Shown here one piece after another: positions 7,768 to 14,200 of a stretch of 28,852 bases of DNA. The DNA lies in the NCBI GenBank assembly GCA_031365725.1, contig JANLYQ010000086.1, positions 1 to 28,852 of the forward strand, written 5' to 3'. The position numbers and the translations under genes were made by a program. Numbering within the stretch: position 1 is the first letter of the stretch; each line of letters opens with the position of its first letter. The stretch is from JANLYQ01 sp031365725. Lineage in GTDB: Bacteria > Actinomycetota > Actinomycetes > JACCUZ01. Below the pieces are notes generated by a model that made no database searches, was not told the origin of the DNA, and worked only from the letters and a program-made list of their open reading frames with translations.

Positions 7768-7797
7768 GGCCAAACGTCGCTGAGTTTGGCCAAACGT
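7768..7797. repeat. GGCCAAACGT direct repeat / palindrome
   Basis: GGCCAAACGT occurs at 7768-7777 and 7788-7797, exactly 20 bp apart (two helical turns). The second copy is part of a perfect 12-bp palindrome, GTTTGGCCAAAC (7784-7795). The pair GGCCAAAC (7768-7775) and GTTTGGCC (7784-7791) can also fold as an 8-bp stem with an 8-nt loop. That stem could terminate the diacylglycerol kinase transcript, whose stop is about 85 nt away. An operator or a hairpin terminator are both possible. Confidence 0.75.
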
Positions 7798-7876
7798 GTG
7801 TCACCTGCGTCACACCCGTGTGCGGGGTCACGGCCAACGAACGGTGATGAACATAGACAAATCTGGCCCTACCCGG

Positions 7877-8818
7877 TCAGATAGCGACACGGAGAGCGTG
7901 TGGCACCGACTGCAGGTGCAGGCTGCTGCGGTCGCCCAGCGCCTCGCCGTCGACCTGGGTCGCCGTAGGTCGGCTCGCGGTCAAGGTCATCTCGGCCAGG
8001 TCGTGCTCGCGATGGAGCAGGGACTGCGGCCCCCGGCGCTCGGGCGTGTCGCGCCCGGTCATCAGGCGACCGATCTCGCCCAGCGTGCCGACAGTCCGCA
8101 GCCGGGTCATCGCATAGAGATCGAGGCCGGTGTCGAAGGACGCGTCCGGAGAGGTGATCAGCGCTCGGTCGCCGAAGTAGGTCCACGGCGCCGTGTTCGC
8201 GACGATCGCCAGGTGCAGACCCTCGACCGCGGGGACGCCGGGACGCTCCAGGGTCAAGGCCGGCCGGCGTCGGTCGGTGGCAGCGAACTGCAGGAACGAG
8301 GCGCGGACGTAGTCCGTGGCGGTGGTGTGGCGGCTGGTCGGGGCCCTGCGGCGGGCCCGGTCGACCCGGGCGACGACCTCGGCGTCCCAGCCCATGCCGG
8401 CGTTGAAGGTGAACCACCGGTCACCGGCCAGTCCGAGGCCGATGCTGCGTCGGCGCCGGTCGCGCAGGGCGTCGAGCAGCGCGCCGGTGGCCTCGACCGG
8501 GTCCCGAGGGATGCCGAGCGCGCGACTGAAGACGTTGGTGCCACCGCCGGGGACGACGGCGAGGTCGGGCAGGCCAGGCCGCGGGCCGTCGCTGAGCAAG
8601 CCGTTGACGACCTCGTTCACGGTGCCGTCGCCGCCCAGCACGACGACCAGGTCGAGACCGTCCGCCCGTGCCTCGGCGGCCAGGTCGCAGGCATGACCAC
8701 GGGCGCGGGTGTGCGCGACCTCCAGCTTGAGGTCGGTCTCCAGAGCGCTGGCCAGCACCTCGCGGGTGCGGGCCGAGGTCGTCGTCGCGGCCGGGTTGAC
8801 CACCAGCAGCGCCCTCAT
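7877..8818 (-). CDS. diacylglycerol/lipid kinase family protein
   Basis: A 313-residue protein of the DAGK catalytic-domain family. The N-terminus MRALLVVNPAATTTSAR is the usual beginning, followed by the nucleotide-binding motif VVVLGGDGTVNEVVNGLL (GGDGT) and VVPGGGTNVFSRALGIP. The C-terminal half carries the beta-sandwich lipid-binding part, with FNAGMGWDAEVVARVD and a final VDGEAL. It would phosphorylate a lipid such as diacylglycerol, or a related sphingoid or phosphatidylinositol-type substrate, at the membrane; the substrate cannot be told from sequence. Start ATG 8818 is chosen because a TACCCT -10 lies exactly 8 nt upstream and the conserved N-terminus begins there. The frame is open further upstream, but that part is non-conserved and overlaps the divergent gene. 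Confidence 0.88.
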   Translation of the reverse strand: MRALLVVNPAATTTSARTREVLASALETDLKLEVAHTRARGHACDLAAEARADGLDLVVVLGGDGTVNEVVNGLLSDGPRPGLPDLAVVPGGGTNVFSRALGIPRDPVEATGALLDALRDRRRRSIGLGLAGDRWFTFNAGMGWDAEVVARVDRARRRAPTSRHTTATDYVRASFLQFAATDRRRPALTLERPGVPAVEGLHLAIVANTAPWTYFGDRALITSPDASFDTGLDLYAMTRLRTVGTLGEIGRLMTGRDTPERRGPQSLLHREHDLAEMTLTASRPTATQVDGEALGDRSSLHLQSVPHALRVAI

Positions 8819-8832
8819 ACAGGCCGAGGGTA
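8819..8832 (-). promoter_or_regulatory. leaderless -10 element of the lipid kinase gene
   Basis: TACCCT on the minus strand (8832-8827) sits 8 nt before the ATG at 8818, with no Shine-Dalgarno sequence. It shares the 12-bp palindrome TACCGGCCGGTA (8831-8842) with the -10 element of the divergent membrane protein gene. Confidence 0.65.
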
Positions 8833-8840
8833 CCGGCCGG

Positions 8841-8854
8841 TAAGGTCCCGCCTC
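8841..8854 (+). promoter_or_regulatory. leaderless -10 element of the small membrane protein gene
   Basis: TAAGGT (8841-8846) is 8 nt before GTG 8855. Only 8 bp lie between this hexamer and the oppositely oriented TACCCT, so both promoters cannot easily be open at once. It decides the start codon of the downstream gene. Confidence 0.65.
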
Positions 8855-9229
8855 GTGCGACATCCCGGGCTGAGCGTACGTGCCTGTGCGGCACTGGTGG
8901 CTCTGGAGGCCGCGGGGCTGGCAGTCGTCGCGCTGTTCTACCTCGTCGAGCTGGTCGTGGCGACGGCCGGGGACGCCGTCCGTGCGTTGGTCACCGTCGG
9001 GCTCTGTCTTGTCGCCGCGGCTGGCATCGGCCTGGTCGCCCGAGGCTTGGTGCGCGGTCGTCGTTGGGCCCGGTCGCCGGCGCTGGTGACCAACCTGATC
9101 CTGCTGCCGGTGGCGGTCGGTCTGTTCCAAGGCGGACGTTGGTACGTCGGCCTTCCGCTGCTGGCCGTGGGGCTCGCGGTGGTCGTGCTGCTCTTCCTGC
9201 CCGCGACCGCTGGCCACCTCGAGGACTGA
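8855..9229 (+). CDS. small integral membrane protein, unknown function
   Basis: A 124-residue protein made almost entirely of hydrophobic helices. About four membrane segments are visible: VRACAALVALEAAGLAVVAL running into FYLVELVV, then VRALVTVGLCLVAAAGIGLV, then ALVTNLILLPVAVGLF, and finally LPLLAVGLAVVVLLFLP. A basic loop (RGLVRGRRWARS) lies between helices 2 and 3. I do not recognise a named family; proteins of this size and pattern are common and uncharacterised in actinobacteria. Start GTG 8855 is placed by the TAAGGT -10 element 8 nt upstream (leaderless). It is divergent from the lipid kinase gene and ends 6 bp before the stop of sigF, which converges on it. Confidence 0.75.
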   Translation: MRHPGLSVRACAALVALEAAGLAVVALFYLVELVVATAGDAVRALVTVGLCLVAAAGIGLVARGLVRGRRWARSPALVTNLILLPVAVGLFQGGRWYVGLPLLAVGLAVVVLLFLPATAGHLED

Positions 9230-9235
9230 GGCAGC

Positions 9236-10183
9236 TCACTCGTCGACGAGCAGTCCCTCGCGAAGCTGGGCGAGGGTGCGGGCGAGCAGCCGTGAGACGT
9301 GCATCTGCGAGATGCCGATCTCGGCGGCGATCTCCGACTGAGTCATGTTCTTGAAGAACCGCAGCATGAGGATCGTCTTCTCCCGCTGAGGCAGCTGCTC
9401 GAGCATCGGCTTGAGCGACTCGCGGTGCTCCACGCCCTCCAGGCCCTCGTCGACGATCCCCAGGGTTTCCGAGACCGGCATCGGCTCGTCGCCACTGCCG
9501 GAGTCACCGGCGTCCAGCGACAGCGTGCTGTAGGCGTTGGCCGACTCGAGCCCCTCGAGCACCTCTTCGTCGGTGATCTTCATGAAGACCGCGAGCTCGT
9601 GCACCGTCGGCGCGCGGCCCTGCTTCTGCGAGAGCTCGCTGGTGGCCGAGGCCAGTGACAACCGGAGCTCCTGCAGGCGGCGCGGCACCCGCACCGCCCA
9701 GCCCTTGTCGCGGAAGTGCCGCTTGATCTCCCCGACCACGGTCGGTGTGGCGTAGGTGGAGAACTCCACGCCCCGCTCGAGGTCGAACCAGTCCACCGAC
9801 TTGATCAGACCGATGGTGGCCACCTGCACCAGGTCGTCATAGGGCTCACCGCGGTTGCGGAACCGGCGGGCCAGGTGCTCGACCAACGGGAGGTGCTGCT
9901 CGACGAGGGCGTCGCGGGCGCGCTGCCGCACGGGGTCGCCGTCGGGTGCGCTCTGCAGCTCGATGAACAGGGCTCGCGTGCGCTCGCGGTCGACCGCCAG
10001 GCGGGTGCTGCGGACCGGCACAGCCTCGGGAGTGTCGGTGGTGGCGTCGGCGTCGACGACCGCTGCGTCGACCATGTCTGCTTCGACGACGTCTGCTTCG
10101 ACGACGTCTGCCTCGGGCTCCGGGTGACTGGCCTCGGGGACCTCCGCCTGGTCATGGGCGCTCTGCTCGGCGGCGGGGCTCAT
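9236..10183 (-). CDS. sigF: SigF/SigB-family RNA polymerase sigma factor
   Basis: A 315-residue sigma-70 group 3 factor of the SigB/SigF/SigG type. Region 2 includes YDDLVQVATIGLIKSVDWFD and FSTYATPTVVGEIKRHFRDK; region 3 begins VRVPRRLQELRLSLASA; region 4 carries LPQREKTILMLRFFKNMTQS and the helix-turn-helix IAAEIGISQMHVSRLLARTL. The first ~70 residues are an acidic extension with a five-residue repeat (EADVV type) and are not part of the sigma fold. Its ATG overlaps the rsbW stop as ATGA, so anti-sigma and sigma are translationally coupled. Such factors typically govern stress or stationary-phase genes. No anti-anti-sigma factor is in the window, so the partner-switch trigger must be elsewhere. 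Confidence 0.93.
   Translation of the reverse strand: MSPAAEQSAHDQAEVPEASHPEPEADVVEADVVEADMVDAAVVDADATTDTPEAVPVRSTRLAVDRERTRALFIELQSAPDGDPVRQRARDALVEQHLPLVEHLARRFRNRGEPYDDLVQVATIGLIKSVDWFDLERGVEFSTYATPTVVGEIKRHFRDKGWAVRVPRRLQELRLSLASATSELSQKQGRAPTVHELAVFMKITDEEVLEGLESANAYSTLSLDAGDSGSGDEPMPVSETLGIVDEGLEGVEHRESLKPMLEQLPQREKTILMLRFFKNMTQSEIAAEIGISQMHVSRLLARTLAQLREGLLVDE
10061..10120. repeat. 15-bp tandem repeat encoding the SigF N-terminal repeat
   Basis: On the plus strand GTCTGCTTCGACGAC is present exactly at 10076-10090 and 10091-10105, with diverged copies at 10106-10120 and, weakly, 10061-10075. The unit is a multiple of three and encodes the pentapeptide EADVV (and variants EADMV, DAAVV) in SigF. 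Confidence 0.85.
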
Positions 10184-10662
10184 GCGGCGCCGGCCCCGGC
10201 CCGACGCTTCCGTAGCCGGATCCAGACCTGACGATCTTCATCGACGCCGGTGTCGACCTCGCCGGCGAGGGCGCTCAGCACGGTCCAGGAGAACGTGTCG
10301 CGTTCGGGCATCTGGCCGCGCGTGGTCGGCATCGTCACGGTGACCTCGAGGGTGTCCGGTGTGAGCACGAAACGGCAGAGCAGGGACGCGAGCTCGATGG
10401 CCTGCGGCAGCAGCATGGCGCAGGCCTCGTCGACGGCGATGCGCAGGTCCTCGATCTCGTCGAGGGTGAAGTCCAGGCGTGCGGCCAGGCCGGCGGTGGC
10501 CGTGCGCAGGATCGAGAGGTACGCCGAGTCGGCCGGCAGCCGGATCTCGACGGCATCCTCGATGGCCACGTCCGGATTGACGGCGTCAGAGGTCGCTGCG
10601 GCCACGGCTGTTGCCGCCGCCTGACCGCCGGCGTCCTGCTCGGCGACGAGTCGCTCGGTCAC
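10180..10662 (-). CDS. rsbW: RsbW-type anti-sigma factor
   Basis: A 160-residue serine-protein-kinase/anti-sigma factor of the HATPase (GHKL) family. The core is IRLPADSAYLSILRTATAGL (first helix), the N-box-like DEIEDLRIAVDEACAMLL, and a C-terminal VWIRLRKRR. It would bind and hold the sigma factor encoded directly downstream. The start is taken as GTG 10662, because GGGAGG lies 7 nt upstream; the same frame could begin at GTG 10689 but that codon lacks a comparable site. An alanine-rich, acidic N-terminal ~30 residues precede the fold. The stop overlaps the sigF ATG by 4 bp. The glycine-rich ATP lid is hard to see, so kinase activity is less certain than sigma binding. Confidence 0.87.
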   Translation of the reverse strand: MTERLVAEQDAGGQAAATAVAAATSDAVNPDVAIEDAVEIRLPADSAYLSILRTATAGLAARLDFTLDEIEDLRIAVDEACAMLLPQAIELASLLCRFVLTPDTLEVTVTMPTTRGQMPERDTFSWTVLSALAGEVDTGVDEDRQVWIRLRKRRAGAGAA

Positions 10663-10751
10663 CTGGTGTCCTCCCGTAGCCCTCCGCACACCGTGGTGGC
10701 GCTGGAGAGGGATGGCCCGACGCCGTGGCTGGACGTCAGGGCACCATGAAA

Positions 10752-11285
10752 TCAGACTGCAGCGCCGGCGCTGTCATCGCCGCTGTCACCGCTATCCGCG
10801 CCCGGCGCGGCAAGTCGGGTGAGGGCCGCACCGGACACGCGGTACGGGATCCATTCGGTCAGGGCCTCGGCCCCGAGGGCGGCGTAGAAGCCACGCGCGG
10901 GATTCCAGTCCAGCACCCACCACTCGAGACGTTGGTAGCCGCGCTGGACGCAGATCTCGGCGAGGGTCTGCAGCAGCAGCCGGCCGGTGCCCCCGCCGCG
11001 ATGATCGGGGCGGACGTAGAGGTCCTCGAGATAGAGGTTGTGCGCGCCGAGCCAGGTCGAGTAGTTGAGGAACCAGATGGCCATGCCGGCCATGGCGCCC
11101 TCGACTTCGACGACGTGGGCGAAGACGGCTGCCGGCTCGACGAACAGCGTGCGGTGCAGGTGCTCCGCGGTGGCCTCGACCTCGTGCAGCGCGCGTTCAT
11201 ACTCTGCCAGCTCGCGGATCATCGCGACCAGCTCGGGCACGTCGTCGGGGGTGGCGGGGCGGACCACGGCAGCGGGAGGCGTCAC
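10752..11285 (-). CDS. GNAT acetyltransferase, SSAT-like (diamine/thialysine type)
   Basis: A 177-residue GCN5-family N-acetyltransferase. It starts VVRPATPDDVPELVAMIREL, then LAEYERA, FLNYSTWLGAHNLYLEDLYV, the acetyl-CoA loop RPDHRGGGTGRLLL, and RLEWWVLDWNPARGFYAALGA. The YSTW...LEDLYV and WxVLDWN patterns are those of the spermidine/spermine and thialysine acetyltransferase group, so a small polyamine-like amine is a likely substrate; this is inference. I prefer GTG 11285, whose codon overlaps the upstream ATPase stop as GTGA; ATG 11294 in the same frame is possible and would overlap by 13 bp. The acidic tail (DSGDSGDDSAG) is unusual but outside the fold. Confidence 0.85.
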   Translation of the reverse strand: MTPPAAVVRPATPDDVPELVAMIRELAEYERALHEVEATAEHLHRTLFVEPAAVFAHVVEVEGAMAGMAIWFLNYSTWLGAHNLYLEDLYVRPDHRGGGTGRLLLQTLAEICVQRGYQRLEWWVLDWNPARGFYAALGAEALTEWIPYRVSGAALTRLAAPGADSGDSGDDSAGAAV

Positions 11286-14200
11286 GCCGACCATCCAAGC
11301 CGACGCGGCCGATCCTGTGTTCGTGCGGCCATCGCGACGTGCACCGGCGTTGCGTGACCGCGGTCCACCAGCAGGCCCCGGCCCGGCGGGGTGAGGCGAG
11401 TGCTGCGCCTGAGCCGCAGCCCGAACAGGTCCCCTTCGACCGGACCTGCTGGCCCCAGCAGCAGACCGGTGCGTCGGCGGCGCGCCTCGACGGTGATGCC
11501 GCGGAAGCAGGCGCCGAGCCGTTCGGTCGAACCGGCCAGGAGCAGCCAGGGCCCCGGTGCTCCGCCCGCGGCGTTCGCGTTCTGGTCGGCATTCTGGTTC
11601 AGCCGTGACGAGCTCCGGATCGCGAGGAGCAGCACGGTTTCGACCGGGGCGTCGTGGATGTCCTCGGCGTCGTCGACGGCGATCGCGAGGTCGGGGTGGT
11701 CCGCCACGAGCGCGGCCAAGGCCTGGGCATCGGCGCCGTCGACCACACCGAGGAATTGCTCGTGCCGCACACCGCGCAGGGGTGAGCCGGGCGACCCGAC
11801 CACGACCAACGGTCGACCCTGCTCCAGAGCCCAGGTGGCCATGCTCGCCAGGGCCGTCGACCGGCCGCTGCCCGGTGGCCCGGCGACCAGGAAAGCCGGG
11901 CCGGCGGTGGCCAGATCCACCCCCTGTGGGCTCAGGTCATCTCCTCCGACCCCCACGAGCATGAAGCCTGGCCCACGTCCGCCCGCACGTGCTCGACCTG
12001 CTGTCTCGGCCAGGCCCACGCGGTCGGGCAGGGGCAGGATCTGGTGCGGCGGGTGGGTGAGAAGTCCCATCGTGGTACCGACCTTTGCCGCGGTCGCCGC
12101 ACCGACGCCTGCCTGCGCCGCGATCATCGCGAGCGCGCGGCCCTGTGCTCCCGGTGCGGGATCGGGGTCGAGCAGGCAGACCTGCGCCTCGAGGACCCCG
12201 ACGACCGCCCCCGGCTCTGACTGGTCGACGACATCCGCAGGTGTGGCGAGAACCCGGCCGGGCGGTCGGTGGCGTGGCACGTCTCGTGCGGCGATCCCGG
12301 CGAGGACATAGTCCGAGGTGTCGGCCAACGGCAACAGCCATCGCCGGTCGGCCAGGCCGGCACAGGGTCCGGTCAACAGACGCCGGCCGCCGGTGATGAC
12401 CACACTGAGACCGCCAGTGGCACCGTCGCGAAGCAGGGCGCTCACTTGGTCGAGGAGACGACTTGCCTCGCTGTCGTCGTACGCCGCCAGCAGGCTGTCC
12501 CACGCATCGATCAGCAGCACGAGGGTGGACGAGCCCCGGCCGCAGTCCGTCCTTCCGTCCGTCACCACTGTCAGGCGGCGACGTGCCACGTCCTCGACGA
12601 GCCAGTCCAGCAGTCGCGCTGTCCGGTCGAGCTCGTCTGCGCCCACGCGGGCGCCGACGTTCGGCAGCGCTTCGACACCGGTGAGCGACCCCGCGCCGTC
12701 GATGACGTAGAGATGGACCTGGTCACTCGAGCATTGCTGCGCGACCTGCGCCGCCAGAGTCCGGAGCAGAGTGCTGCGCCCACTGCGCGGTCCGCCCGCG
12801 ACGAGCAGGTGCCGGGGCATCGTGGCGTCAAAGGTGAGCACGTCGCGTCGTTGCTCGTGCGGCAGGTCGAGCATCGCCAGCGGTGCTGCACCGCCGGTAG
12901 GCGTCCCTGGCGGTGCGAGCTCGGCGGCCGTCACGACGTCGGGCAAGGGCGGCAGCCACGGCCGGGGCGACGCAGGCACCGCGCACAGCGTCGCAGCAGT
13001 GCTGACAGCCGCGACGAGCCGGTCCAGATCGGTCATCGGCTCGTTGCGGTAGGACCCTGCGTCGACCGGCTTGGCGTGCCGGCCACTCGAGTCCGCGTCT
13101 GCCGCTGGCACGAGCAGGGAGTCGAGCCGGCTGACGACAGGCACCGGCGGCCCGGCGCCCACGGCGGCGCTGCTGACGGCGATGCGGGCGGTCTGCAGCA
13201 ACCGAACCGGGCCGGGGCCGCATCGAAGGACTGCGCGCCCTGGTCGAGCCGGGTCGATGCCGGCCGCGTCGGGCCCGTCCACGACGTCGGTGGAGTCGCT
13301 CGCGTCGGTCACCCGCAAGGCGATGCGCAGGCCGGTGTTGGCTCTGATCTCCGCGCTGACCACGCCGGCCGGGCGTTGGGTGGCGAGCACCAGGTGCACA
13401 CCGAGCGAGCGCCCCCGCTGGGCGATGCCGACCAGGCCGCCGACGAAGTCCGGTAGCTCCTCGGCCAGGGTCGCGAACTCGTCCACGACGATGACCAGCC
13501 GGCCGAGCGGTGGCATGGTCGCCTGCTGCTGCTGTTGTTGCCGACGTACGACATAGGTCTCGAGATTGGTGCACTGCGCCCGCGCCAGCCAGTGTTCGCG
13601 ACGTCGCAGCTCGGCCCCGAGCGAGCTCAGGGCGCGGGCGGTCAGGTGGCCGTCCAGGTCGGTGACGAGGCCGACGGTATGCGGCAGCCGGCTGCACGCC
13701 GCGAACGCCGCACCGCCCTTGTAGTCGATGAGGACAAAGCTCATCTCGTCGGGGCGGTTCGCTGCGGCGAGCGAGGCGACCAGGGTCTGCAGCAGCTCGG
13801 ACTTGCCGGCGCCTGTGGTGCCTGCCACGAGGGCGTGCGGACCGTCGGCGGCGAGGTCGACGGCGACCGGGCGCCTGTCGGGACCGACACCCATGATCGC
13901 CGAGGTGCTCCGCGGTGTCCGTTGCCAGAGCTCGGCCAGCCGACGGGAATCGGTGGCATCGGTGCCGGCCGCCGCCAGCAGGTCGAGCAGCTGCACCTGG
14001 TCGGGCAGTCCGTCGTCCTGTCGGGGCGTGGCGTCGCGCAACGGAGCCAGTGCCCGGGCGAAGCGATGACACCACTGCTCGCTGACGCCGTCGACCACCA
14101 CGTCGTCGTACGTCGACAGCCCGCGCACCCGGGCCCGCCCGTCGGGGCCGACCTCGACGGTGCTGCGGCACTCGGCGGGCAGCGCCACCAGCGCCTCGTC

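Larger units (their letters stand above)
7577..7876. other. whiB1 upstream non-coding region
   Basis: About 300 bp without a gene, between whiB1 and the diacylglycerol kinase-family gene, both on the minus strand. It holds the whiB1 promoter, the CRP-like palindrome, the nested inverted repeats and the GGCCAAACGT repeats. It also has a loose TGTG-N10-CACA dyad (7797-7814) and a CCCCG-CT-CGGGG mini-hairpin near 7705-7716. It is more AT-rich and more repetitive than its surroundings. No short ORF with a good ribosome binding site was found. Confidence 0.7.

Noticed and set aside
7797..7814. Second CRP-like site TGTG-N10-CACA
   Set aside because: The half-site spacing is 2 bp too long for the CRP consensus, and the inner bases do not match; retained only as a loose dyad.
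7796..8854. Plus-strand reading frame running through the lipid kinase region
   Set aside because: It is antisense to the clearly conserved GGDGT-containing kinase gene and has no recognisable domain; only its last part (from GTG 8855) is a real membrane protein.
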